Position numbers and translations under genes: made by a program. From Lingula anatina (lineage: Eukaryota; Brachiopoda; Lingulata; Lingulida; Lingulidae), in the NCBI RefSeq assembly GCF_001039355.2, contig NW_019775583.1:120579-184578 (forward strand): a stretch of 64,000 bases of DNA, in the 5' to 3' direction. Numbering within the stretch: the first letter of the stretch is position 1; the number at the start of each line of letters is the position of its first letter. Below are positions 46,619-60,800 of the stretch, one piece after another. The notes below the pieces were generated by a model. That model searched no databases, was not told the DNA's origin, and saw only the letters and a program-made list of their open reading frames with translations.

Positions 46619-46663
<45 letters not shown>
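46619..46663. repeat. (ATT)n microsatellite
   Basis: In a TRPC intron. Two further ATT tracts follow at 46767-46820 and 46996-47048. Confidence 0.95.
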
Positions 46664-46764
46664 GTGAATCTATCCAGCTCTTGGATGTTCTTTTGGGTCT
46701 TTTCTGTCAGCTACCCCTGCAATTTAGAAACACAGCACTTATCGCAATATGTGAACTGTTCCAA

Positions 46765-46820
<56 letters not shown>

Positions 46821-46995
46821 GTTTATTGGAATATTTTATCAGGCAAAATGCATTATATATAAATATTCTACTCAACATCCATAACTTACATTGATGGCTT
46901 CAATAGAGGCCGTTTTACCCAAAAAAATTGATAGTACTTCTTTTATCATAATTTTAGTTACAGGGATTATATACCGTATTTTACTGCTCCGTTTC

Positions 46996-47049
<54 letters not shown>

Positions 47050-47102
47050 ATCGAATCTATTAGACAATATCCATTTATCCATTTCAACATCTCATAACTT
47101 AC

Positions 47103-47298
47103 ATTAATAGCTTCAAAAGAGATTGTCATCATGGCAATGAGCATATTCATCAGCATTATAACGATGACAATATGGAATATAGCCACCATGATGAATCCCA
47201 CGATCTCCACAAACTCGTGCTTCATGTGGATTTTTACGGAACTGGAGTCACCCAAGCCAAAAATGGACCACACCAGTGTGCGAAATGTGTTGAAGAAC
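47103..47298 (-). CDS. TRPC pore and S6 exon, haplotype copy
   Basis: Same boundaries and sequence as 54928-55123. The contig ends 18 bp beyond its acceptor, so the upstream exons are not present in this version. Confidence 0.85.
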
Positions 47299-47315
47299 CT
47301 GGAAAAACACGCGTG

Positions 47316-47316
47316 N
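47316..47316. other. Assembly gap (single N) joining TRPC intron to an LRR gene
   Basis: A - strand ORF crosses this N and would fuse the LRR signal peptide to the TRPC pore exon. That fusion is an artefact of the join. Confidence 0.9.
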
Positions 47317-47318
47317 TT

Positions 47319-47378
47319 CACCTGGACTGCTAAACACAATACAGCACCCTTTAGAACGCCCTGTCCTGTGAGCAGCAT
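47319..47378 (-). CDS. LRR receptor copy E, first 20 codons only
   Basis: Encodes MLLTGQGVLKGAVLCLAVQV, matching the signal peptide of copy B with one change, and is cut by the gap at 47316. Whether the gene is intact cannot be known here. Confidence 0.75.
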
Positions 47379-47628
47379 GACGGAAACAGCCTATCGGGTG
47401 AACTTGTTGCTCAATTGTTTTTCAGATTAACGACTTAAATCCTGTCTGATTAAAGCGTTCATGTATGATAATGCATTAGGGCGATCTACTCTTCTGAAGG
47501 ACCAGTTTGTTTCGTTGATAAAGAACTGTCTGTTTCTATCGATCTGTTATGTTTCTAACTGAAGCTGTTAGTCATATATTCATGTGACACTACAGCATAG
47601 AGGAAATGGTAGATTAAATTCCAAATAA
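47379..47628. promoter_or_regulatory. Proximal 5' flank of LRR copy E
   Basis: Almost the same as the flank of copy B (19180-19429). Confidence 0.3.
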
Positions 47629-47894
47629 GGGCTCATTCCCGATAAAACTATTGTTCTTCATAGCTAGATCCATTTCTGCAGGGTTTTTCGCTGAATGCAA
47701 TCACATTAACTGAGTGACAGATTGACAAGCATCCACCTGATATTGAGTAGAATGATAAAAAAGCTGGTGATTACACACGTAAATTGGAAACAAGAGGGGC
47801 GTGTTATAATCTCCAATCTGATTGCGTAATTCAGCAAGAGTCCCCGAAATTTGGATCGATCTCCGAAAAACGGTGTTTTTAATGGTAATGACCC
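47629..47894. mobile_element. MITE upstream of LRR copy E
   Basis: Same element as in the other four units; closest to that of unit 2. Confidence 0.65.
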
Positions 47895-50065
<2,171 letters not shown>

Positions 50066-51899
50066 ACAGATGTGTGAAGAATACACTAAAATACTCCAGC
50101 CAATAAAGTAAAAGCATAAAAGCATGTTAATAATAGGAACGTGCATTATCGACAAATAATATACAATGGTATCGCTACATAAACAACTAAAATTTCCCTC
50201 ACAAGGAACATATTCACGAAAAGATAAAAATAATTTAAAATTACGTTATCTAAACCAAATTGGACGATAATCTACAAATGATAATCCACAGATATGTGAG
50301 GAATCTCACCTATCACTGCCCACAGATGTGTGAGGAATCTTACCTATCACAACCCACAGATGTGTGAGGAATCTCACGTATCACAACCCACAGATATGTG
50401 AGGAATCTCACCTATAACAACCCACGCATGTGTGAGGAATCTCACCTATCACAACCCACAGATGTGTGAGGAATCTCACATATCACAACCTGCAAATGTG
50501 TGAGGAATCTCAACTATCACAACCCACAGATATGTGACGAATCTCACCTATAACAACCCACAGATGTGTGAGGAATCTCAACTATAATAACCCACACATG
50601 TGTGAAGAATCTCACCTATCACAACCTTCACATGTGTGAGGAATCTCACCTAACACAACCCACAGATGTGTGAGGTATCTCACCTATAACAACCATCAGA
50701 TGTGTGAGGAATCTCACCTATCTCAACCCACACATGTGTGAGGAATCTCACCTATCTCAACCCACACGTGTGAGGAATCTCACATATCAAACCCCACAGA
50801 TGGCTGAGGAATCTCAAATATTACAACCCACACGTGTGAGGAATCTCACATATCACAACCCGCAAATGTGTGAGGAATCTCACCTGTCACAACCCACACA
50901 TGTATGAGGAATCTCACATATCACAACCCACACATGTGTGAGGAATCTCACATATCACATCCCACACATGTTTGAGGTATCTCACCTATCACAATCCACA
51001 GATGTGTGAAGAATCTCACCTATCACAATCCAAAGATGTGTGAGGAATCTCACCTATCACAATCCACAGATGTGTGAGGAATCTCACCTATCACAATCCA
51101 CATATGTGTGAATAATCTCACCTATCACAATCCACAGATATTTGAAGAATCTTACCTATCACAATCCACAGATGTGTGAAGAATGTCACCTATCAAAATC
51201 CACAGATGTGTGAAGAATCTCACCTATCACAATCCACAGATGTGTGAGGAATCTCACCTATCACAACCCGCAAATGTGTGAGGAATCTCAACTATCCCAA
51301 CCCACAGATATGTGACGAATCTCACCTATAACAACCCACAGATGTGTGAGAAACCCCACAGATGGCTGAGGAATCTCACATATTACAACCCACACGTGTG
51401 AGGAATCTCACATATCACAACCCGCAAATGTGTGAGGAATCTCACCTGTCACAACCCACACATGTATGAGGAATCTCACATATCACAACCCACACATGTG
51501 TGAGGAATCTCACATATCACATCCCACACATGTTTGAGGTATCTCACCTATCACAATCCACAGATGTGTGAAGAATCTCACCTATCACAATCCAAAGATG
51601 TGTGAGGAATCTCACCTATCACAATCCACAGATGTGTGAGGAATCTCACCTATCACAATCCACATATGTGTGAATAATCTCACCTATCACAATCCACAGA
51701 TATTTGAAGAATCTTACCTATCACAATCCACAGATGTGTGAAGAATGTCACCTATCAAAATCCACAGATGTGTGAAGAATCTCACCTATCACAATCCACA
51801 GATGTGTGAGGAATCTCACCTATCACAACCCGCAAATGTGTGAGGAATCTCAACTATCCCAACCCACAGATATGTGACGAATCTCACCTATAACAACCC
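50066..51899. repeat. 34-bp minisatellite, unit 5 (about 48 copies, cut by gap)
   Basis: One repeat start at 50066 is followed by about 200 bp that duplicate the preceding flank (50085-50284 repeats 49853-50060). The main array then runs from 50282 to the gap at 51900. Within it, 50791-51352 is repeated almost exactly from 51353 on, a 562-bp higher-order unit. Confidence 0.9.
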
Positions 51900-51900
51900 N
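51900..51900. other. Assembly gap (single N) inside the minisatellite
   Basis: The true array length is unknown. The right side begins in flank sequence also found near 44010. Confidence 0.9.
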
Positions 51901-53228
51901 TTATGTTCAACGAATAGAACCATCGGGATTTGTATATATATGTAACATTTTTTAAATTTGAGCCTTTTTTAAATAAACCTTCTGACCAAGAACCTACGAT
52001 ATACCGCCACTCACCCGTGCCAGATAAAGTGTGGGTCGGGGAAAAGTAAGTTAATTCTCTTATTTAGAAATGTAAGAGAGATTATAAATGCTATTGTTCG
52101 ACATAAGAAATTGCCTATTGTAAATGTCTACCATGCAAAGGAATTACACAATATTTATATAAAAAATCTAATGATTTTTTTTTCAATCTTACTTTGTAAA
52201 GCTGTTCATTTTGAATAGTTTTTAGTGTTTTCACATATCAGATATCATCTGCCCACTTGTTATTGAAACAGATGGCCACTTCTCATCTTTATGAAACGTA
52301 AAAGCCTTTTGCATTTTTCCCGTCAGAGATCTTTCACTATATTTCACTATTCCTTCAGTAAGCGCGTTCTAATGATAACCATATGCGGTGAAAAAAGTGT
52401 TAGTTCCTCAACCAACGTTGATCCACCAGTGATTGAGTAAAATTGCACAACTGTTCATATTTTAATATTAAAATTAATTAATGTTCATATTTTTAATTAA
52501 AGTTAAGTACAGGAAAGGCAGTTACAGAATAAAACAGCAATAACATGGTGTTTACTAACAAACAAACAGGGTAAAAAATTAACATTTTTTATTCAGTTTA
52601 AAACAAAATATAAATCAATGTATATGTTGTATAAAATTTGTAAATCCCCATCCGTACAACGGGCCGAATTATGTCATTTGAAGCCCTTGTGGGATTGTGG
52701 TCACTTAGAGATCAAATTGCTGTCCACTCCCACAAGTGTAACGGTATCACTGCGTTGGACACCTGATTAAAAGTAACATATGGTGCACCTGAAATCTAAA
52801 AAGTATAGGCATACAGTTTCAAAATGTTCATCATGTAGAAACTTTCTTCAAAAACTTAAAAAGCAGTTCCACATTCAGTTGTTGTGCTTTTGTCTTTTTT
52901 CTCTTTTTTCATCGATATATGAGACGCAGATATTTACTCGAACCAATACTATGAATACACTAAAATACACCAGCCAATAAAGTAAAAGCATGAAAAACGC
53001 ATGCTTACAATAGGAGCGAGTGTTATCGATGGATAATGTACAATGGTATCGCTGCATAAACAGCTAAAAAATCTTTCACAAGGAGCACATTCACAAAGAG
53101 TTAAACTTAAATTAAAATTACTTTATCTAATTCTAAACCAAACTGGACCATAATCCATAAATGATATAAACGCAATTCTTAAAAGCAATTACCATAATGT
53201 AAATACTACAAGTTGCTAAATATCAAGA
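51901..53228. other. Unit-type flank leading into the TRPC 3' end
   Basis: Matches 44010-45379 and, in its first 1.2 kb, the flank of the other LRR units. No gene is supported. A 66-codon frame at 52780-52980 is only a duplicate of flank sequence. Confidence 0.55.
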
Positions 53229-53291
53229 CTACAGAGCATAAACTTTGATCATAAAAGACGTAGAGTCTTCTTCAACCCGCTCTTCCATTGG
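53229..53291 (-). CDS. Possible last exon of TRPC
   Basis: TTTCTTTCAG precedes a 20-codon frame (PMEERVEEDS to VYAL, then TAG). If used, the protein would end in a hydrophobic C-terminus of the kind bound by some PDZ domains. It is out of frame with the preceding exon unless the A run there has a different length. Confidence 0.3.
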   Translation of the reverse strand, partial: PMEERVEEDSTSFMIKVYAL

Positions 53292-53651
53292 CTGAAAGAA
53301 AAATGGGTAGAAATGGTAGAGGTCAGTTACACAAGATAATATATCCTTACTTTACGATAAATGGCTACACTGTACAGTAAGAATGAGTTTGAAACTATGT
53401 TACAACAAAACTTTCGACCAAAAAGTTGGAGTTGGCTTTCAGAACGAAATTCTAGTCCATTTTGAAAGAAAATTAAGTAACAGTAGTTTACACAATTGCA
53501 ATACTGCGTATTGTGTATAACATGAAACGTGTAATATGCCAGAGAGCACCCGTACAATCAGGGACATGATGGTTTTATGCAGAAAGAAACTCATTCCCAA
53601 TTCGATATTTTCTTTCACGAGTACCTGTTGGTCCCTCCGTCTGTGTTGGTG

Positions 53652-53771
53652 TCAAATAATTTTTTTCTCTCCCTCTGCTGCTTTCTTGCTGTACCTTGCT
53701 ATGAGCTTAGCCATGAGGGCCCGATATCTAATGTCGAAGTGGCGCCGTTTTTTATCCTTTCCATTAATTTT
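53652..53771 (-). CDS. TRPC exon 11, cytoplasmic C-terminus
   Basis: Phase 0 after TTGCTTCAG. Encodes [12 protein letters not shown] and then [13 protein letters not shown], similar to the conserved block of TRPCs where MKRLVKRY occurs, and stops at TGA after an A run. The two haplotype versions have 7 and 9 A; both stop at once, but a run of 8 would keep the frame open. Confidence 0.7.
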   Translation of the reverse strand, partial: KINGKDKKRRHFDIRYRALMAKLIARYSKKAAEGEKKII

Positions 53772-54617
53772 CTGAAGCAAAAAGATGTTTGAATGCCTTA
53801 AAATATAAACAATGGCCTCGGCTAATTGACAGTGAACCTGGAGAACATGCAGGCAAGTCCTGGAAGCCATATGCAGAAGACACGGGTCAGTCTCAACAGA
53901 TATAATGGTTCCATTCTCCCCGATCTATGCCTGGCTTTCTTAAGACAGTACGTGAGGGGGGGATTAATAGTTGCTATTTGACTGGGTATAGCCTCCATGC
54001 CGATATTCTGAAGGAAATCGAAATATTGGGGGTAGTACTAGCCGTCAATATATTAGCCGTGAGTGAAGAAAAATTACTATATATTTACCTTGATATGACA
54101 GTAAAAGCCATGTGTATGATTCGAGATAGAACACCGCCCCTTTCAAATAGCATTATCTTTATTTATTTTCAATCATTTTAAATTGATTAAAGTCATAAAG
54201 CACCTTTTCACTGGGTCCCTTGCATTTCTTTCTGATAAAAAGAAAAAACAACCATTTGGGGCTGGGGATTAAGTTAAAGGGGATGGGGAGAGTAGATCCT
54301 TCCCCTATATACTCTAACCATAACCTTGTCCTGGCAACCTTCCATTCGATGTCTGCGTCGTCCTGTAAAGATATAGAATTAAGGAATTACAGCATGTTTG
54401 GTGTAGGAAGCAGGAAGTTGGTGCTTTAATTACGGAGATAATGTATAATACTGTTCCTCTTGGTTAACTATTATTATTATTATTATTATTGTTATTATTA
54501 TTATTATTATTATTATGTGAATCTATCCAGCTCTTGGATGTTCTTTTGGGTCTTTTCTGTCAGCTACCCCTGCAATTTAGAAACACAGCACTTATCGCAA
54601 TATGTGAACTGTTCCAA

Positions 54618-54649
<32 letters not shown>

Positions 54650-54823
54650 GTTTATTGGAATATTTTATCAGGCAAAATGCATTATATATAAATATTCTAC
54701 TCAACATCCATAACTTACATTGATGGCTTCAATAGAGGCCGTTTTACCCAAAAAATTGATAGTACTTCTTTTATCATAATTTTAGTTACAGGGATTATAT
54801 ACCGTATTTTACTGCTCCGTTTC

Positions 54824-54874
<51 letters not shown>

Positions 54875-57800
54875 ATCGAATCTATTAGACAATATCCATT
54901 TATCCATTTCAACATCTCATAACTTACATTAATAGCTTCAAAAGAGATTGTCATCATGGCAATGAGCATATTCATCAGCATTATAACGATGACAATATGG
55001 AATATAGCCACCATGATGAATCCCACGATCTCCACAAACTCGTGCTTCATGTGGATTTTTACGGAACTGGAGTCACCCAAGCCAAAAATGGACCACACCA
55101 GTGTGCGAAATGTGTTGAAGAACCTGGAAAAACACGCGTGGGGCTTTATGAACAAATAAACAGGTTTCAACAGTTATAAGCTTAGGCAACGCTCTGCAGG
55201 CAATATAACAATATAACAACAATATAACCTGTACAAGTGAATGGGAAGAACCTGGAAAAACACGCGCGGGGCTTTATGAACAAATAAACAGGTTTCAACA
55301 GTTATAAGCTTAGACAACGCTCTGCAGGCAATATAACAATATAACAACAATATAACCTGTACAAGTGAATGGGAAGAACATGGAAAAACACGCGTGGGGC
55401 TTTATGAACAAATAAGCAGGTTTCAACAGTTAAGCTTAGACAGCGCTCTGCAGGTAATATAACAATATAACAACAATAATAGGCACACACATTAATTCAA
55501 CTGTTCTCAACATAAAATGGTACCTTGAAAATGTTTTTAAACTCAAATGTTAAAATGAAATAATAGCAGCTGGTGTAACGCAACTGAGGGTCCGTGTAAC
55601 AGAAAGTCCGCCCTCTATATGGTTATAATATTTAGGGTTATAGTCTCACCCAAGTGGGTCAAAATTTAAGGCGAGGCTCACCTGTACAAGTGAATGGGAA
55701 GCAGACTTCCTATCATAGGGTCTCTGTCACGTTACACCAGTATTATGACATTTTAAGATTCTACAAATATACTATGCATATGCCTAAGAGAATAATAATA
55801 ATAAAGGAAATTCATGAGCCAATATACGGAGAGCGCTTTGTCCATAAGTACTAGGGGGAACCTATTTAGAAAGCATAGTGATTGTAAATAGTTACCCGTA
55901 AAATGCAGAATTAGTCTCCGACCCATCTGGGAGTGTTTGGCCCGCATAGAAGTGGTAGTGGTTGTGCAGTCCAACGGTGAAGGCTATGAACACAATTAGC
56001 AGCAAAGCAGCAAAGCGAAAGACATCTGTGATCATCTTGCCTAAAAGTTGTCAAGCCACGTTTTATTTAGAGCACTAATCAGTTACGCTACAATGAGAAA
56101 AAAGATTGACAGACACAAGGCGAATCTGATTTCAAAATTTCGCAACATTATAAGCAACTGTCGAGAGTTAAAGATGCATACAGAATCAACTTTTTTGTCA
56201 CAAAAACCAACCAAATGCCAGCATATAGTTTCAAGTATTATAAGTAAGAGAATTATCAAATGCATTGTTTAATATTACCTGAAAATGATGTTTAAACGGA
56301 TTTTTCTGCTAGCATTCTATGCTGTATGTCAATGGGGCAGAAATGTAGGTCACGGAAGTAGGTTAAATTTCCGACCGAAATTTGAAAAAAAAAAGAGCAG
56401 TCTAAAGCTCTTTTGTGGCTGATCGAGTGATTTATTCCCTTGGCATGTCAAATTTATTTGATTCGTATAAGAAACTAGTAGACGCGGGCTACATGCGTTA
56501 CTGGGAATCCAAGCTCCACCGATGCTCAGTTTGTATGTGCCTTTAAAGAAAAAAGCATACGATTTTATCAAACCGTGACCTCATTTGCCCTATTGCTTAT
56601 CGTACACATGTTTATGCATGTACAGGTAGGTTCATTTGTAACAAACTCATTATTGCTTAAATCATGGCATGTGCACTTACCCAAAACAACTAGAAGTGGA
56701 CCGACAGACTCAAAAGTCGGTAAAATGTACACCAGTCTTGAGAAACTAATGATGTTCGCTAACGCAAACAGAGCATCTGATATTATTTCTGGGTCATTTG
56801 GCTCCCATTCGAACCGGCCTGAAAAAGCAAAGGCTAAAATGATACACACATACACTATTTTATATAATTATGGATAGAATGTTAGAAGCAAGTAACATAG
56901 ATTAAAAAAAGAAAAAAAAATCAGAGACTGACACTATTAAATGTGATACAAGATAGATCAGTTTAAAAACTACTACTACTACTACTACTATACTACTACT
57001 ACTACTACTACTACTACTGGAAAATAAGAGCATCGACTAGAGATCGATCTTAACTATCACTTAAAAGTGTCTTGGGTGGACGAAGCTGAAACGTACTGCG
57101 CAGATAACACAATTAGAGCCATGCATAATGGAATAAATTCAGCCCAACCAACCTTTCTTGTAATAATATGTGTACGCTTCTGTTGTTTTTCGGTCACCAC
57201 CAAGTGCAGCTTGCCTTGTCTTGACAATTGAAAATATATGGCAGACAAACGAGGCAAAATAGAAGAAAATCAAGAGGATATCCAGAATGTTGAAGGCGCT
57301 GTGGAAGTAACGCATCCCCTGGCGACGCAACTGCTTCATCTCAGCCCCAAAATAACCTATAAAATAAAATATTTTATTACGATACTTGTATTAAAGAAAT
57401 GCAATGGGCACAAGTGTGTAGGTTAGGATCGCTTAAAAGAAATATGAGGTTTTTATTCAGAGGTTACTCATGACATAATGTATATAGCAAGAAAGCATTA
57501 GTAATTTTAAACATACTTTAATTGTTGAAATTTTAGCACCACTTTGATAGACTAATACAATCATGTATGTATTCTAAGGAAATTGTCACCCTTCACCCAA
57601 AATTCCCTATTTACTGTCTTACATTATTTTGGGTAATAGATATATCTTCAGCGTCCATTGACGAAATTAATTAACATTACACATGTCATCTTACAGGCGA
57701 CGTCATAATTGCGATTTTGGGATAAAAACTCTTTTTCATATTTCTCTTTTACCTGGGCACCCTCGATCACCGTTGCAACGCTGATTTAATGACACCAGCG

Positions 57801-60800
57801 CTTTTTCTTAAAAGTCTTAATTTAGGGCGCATTCCCATAGATTTTAGATCGATCTATCCCCGTGGGGAGTCTAACTAGATTATTATCAGATAATCCGGCT
57901 TAAATGTCCGTCCCTCATACTACAAGCTGTAAGGGGGTAATTTACTTTCGTGCCCGCTCGGCTGACAGCTATTTAGCGTGAACCCCCAGGGAGTTAGGTC
58001 GATCTAGATGGATCGATCTAATCTCTGGGAATGGGGTCTTAGATTTTATTGTTGATAAAGCAAAATTATGACTTTGTTTAATGTAAATCCGTAATTTGGG
58101 GCTCATAACTTTGTAACAAAAACATTTAAACCAATATGATGGGTAGAGATTGTAGCCCATACACTCACGGTCAATTCCGTTACATTTCTTGATAAAATCA
58201 TGTTCAGGGGTGAAATTACGCCTCTACCGATTGCTATCTCACATCAAAATATAATTTTGCTCAATTGACAATTAATGCTTCGAGTTTCCTATGCTTATAC
58301 ATTTCACAGAAAAAATATAAATTTTTCAAATCATCACAGAGATAGATGTATTATTGAATAATTAGATTCAGGGAAAAAAAACATTTTCGATATCTGGATG
58401 ATAATGAAGGGTTACAATACCCTTAATTTTGTATAGAAAAAAGTTGGTACATATTGATATATTGACACCTTGCCAATTGTTGGAATAACTTTCAATGCAT
58501 TTGTACCTTACCTATTACGTAGATATATATTGCATACTCGGACCATCGGAAATCTGTGGAATGGGCGACGTTCGTTTTATCATGAGGAAAAAAGTACATG
58601 GTCAGGATCAGAAGAAATGTGAAATAGAAGAGACTTCCAGTGTAGAACTTGACACAAGGGGTCTTCAAGAACATGTTGTTCCACTTGATAAGTTTACTCT
58701 ACAAAAAGAAAGAATTAAGCTGCAATCAGAACAGATAATCCGCAGACTATAGAGCGTATTCAGAACAGCGGACTAACTTATCTGCGGAACAAATATGACC
58801 GACCCACTTGAATGCTTGTTGCGTAATCCCCGCCGGGAACCTATTTAGTCTCTAGTTTTTGAATGGGTCGCCTTATTTGATCCGCCGATGAGTTAATCCG
58901 CTGTTCTCAATGTGCTTTAACAACATGTAGTTAGCTTCCATGTCAAATATGGCTGACCCCACTTTGAAGCAAGGCCGTACGACCCCTAATGACCTCCAGA
59001 CCTACCACACGTGCCATCCCTACACGGGGCTGGCAATTAAATTTCGGAGCCTTTTTAAGTTAGCTTTTATTGCTACTGTTACGGTAGATAATATATGCCT
59101 TGAGTACACTGTTCGATGTTAAAGATCAAAAGGAATTATTAAAGCATTTCTCGACCAAATATATGAAAATCAATCAGTCAAACATACCTTTTTCTCCAAT
59201 GTGTCAAAGGCCCCGAACAGAATGTAAATCAGGAACAGCATAATCCAAATTGGCAACGCCAGCACGATTAAGATCGTCTTCAGAAAATTGTGTGTGGTCC
59301 GCATTCGGCGGTTTATATTCGGATCCATGCCATAAAACTGCATACTTAAGTGCCTTTGGACGTATGGGTGGGCTACAATCTGAAATACGGTTTTAAAGAA
59401 GTGACTTTGTACTCAACTGCCTTTACAGTTGCTAGCTTGTTTATTCTCATAAATAAGCGAAAAAGTTCATAAGCTCAGAAGTTGGATCATGTATGACAGT
59501 TATTTAACACAAAACGAAAAGAAGTTTAGCTTGCGGCCAACCTGAACGTAAGCCAGTACGCCTTCTTCAGACTGACTCGAGTTACTACTATGATAGACAA
59601 TGCAACGCATTATGCAAGTGGCAATTTATTTTTTGGTGGGGAAAAGCTATAATCGTGACTATAGCTCATCCTACATTGTACCTTCTTGGGTCCTTCATCC
59701 ATAACTTCCCGCACTAACGCTAATTCTGAACACCCATTGGCTGATTTATCCAGGAGCAAGGACAGCTCATCTCGCCCTCGGACCAGGTCCAGCATCTCCC
59801 AGGCAAACATCTCGCATTTCTTGGTCAGTTCAAGGTATTCTGACTGTGTGAAAGGGAAAAATTTGCATAATCATAGTGACACAGAATAAGTTATGGTCAC
59901 GACTGCCAAACACAAACTCCGTTTCTGTGTGTAAGACGGAAGGAGGCGTGAGTGCATGTGCGCGTGATCACATTTTACCAATTTGAAGTTCACCTACTTA
60001 TCTTTATCATTTAAAGATTAGCGCTTTGAAACCTCAGAAAGCCCTCCGATTCCCGCATGACACATAATTTTGATACCCACATACAGCAATGCATATCATG
60101 CGAGCGTGGATTTCCAGTACTCATTTACATGTATTGGTAACCCATTTTCACTAGTTTCCTACAAGACTCAAATATGATTGTCAAGACAAAGGATGAACCG
60201 AGTTAATCACTCAACCAGCCATAGAAGAGCTTTAAAACCGCACTTTTTTTTCAAATGTTTGGTCGTAAACTGACAAATATATCCGAGTCTTACGTGCTTC
60301 TATACAGCAAGTAAGCAGATGCTATCCGTTCAAATCTCATTTTAATGGTCAAATGAAAGGATGCCACTTGGTATTTCTACAAGTTATACAACAAGCATTT
60401 GAAACTACCCCCGGTATATCGTGGTATTTGGTCGGTATTTGAAACAAATACTACAAATTATCTTTAAACTAGCAAACGGTTCCATGTATCTTTACTATCC
60501 GCCATTATTAAATAATTTCACAAAGCCACATTCCTCTCCTTTAATATGCATTTTAATCATTCATTCTTAACCATTTATTTCACAAAGTACCTTGAATTCT
60601 TTATCCTGTTCCGCCATGGTGAAAAGCTTTTTCCTCAGCTCCAGAGCCGTCTTTACAGGGTTTTCCTGCGTGAGAAGATAGGCAGATGACGTCATAGCCC
60701 TATACGCGTTCACACGATAAAGCGCGTGATTCAGCGTGTCGCTTCGGTCGAGATAACAGTTGCAGAAATAATCGTGAGGGTCGGCGATTTTCAACTGCGC

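Larger units (their letters stand above)
43680..47315. repeat. First version of the flank-to-TRPC segment
   Basis: From about 44010 on this is nearly identical to 51901-55139, including the TRPC 3' exons, and both end in (ATT)n-rich intron sequence. The second version connects to the rest of the TRPC gene, so this one is probably the other haplotype. A few indels distinguish them. Confidence 0.85.

Noticed and set aside
47046-47378. ORF fusing an LRR signal peptide to the TRPC pore
   Set aside because: It crosses the N at 47316; the two parts belong to different contigs and the TRPC part begins at a splice acceptor.
50704-50907. Repetitive ORF reading MRNLTY and CEESHLSQPT blocks
   Set aside because: The 34-bp period is not a multiple of three; the frame is kept only by chance indels in the minisatellite.
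52780-52980. 66-codon ORF conserved in two segments
   Set aside because: The segments are recent duplicates; related unit flanks carry stops or lack the start, so conservation is not coding constraint.
58495-58752. + strand ORF over TRPC exon 5
   Set aside because: Antisense of an exon with GT-AG sites and matching phases on the - strand.
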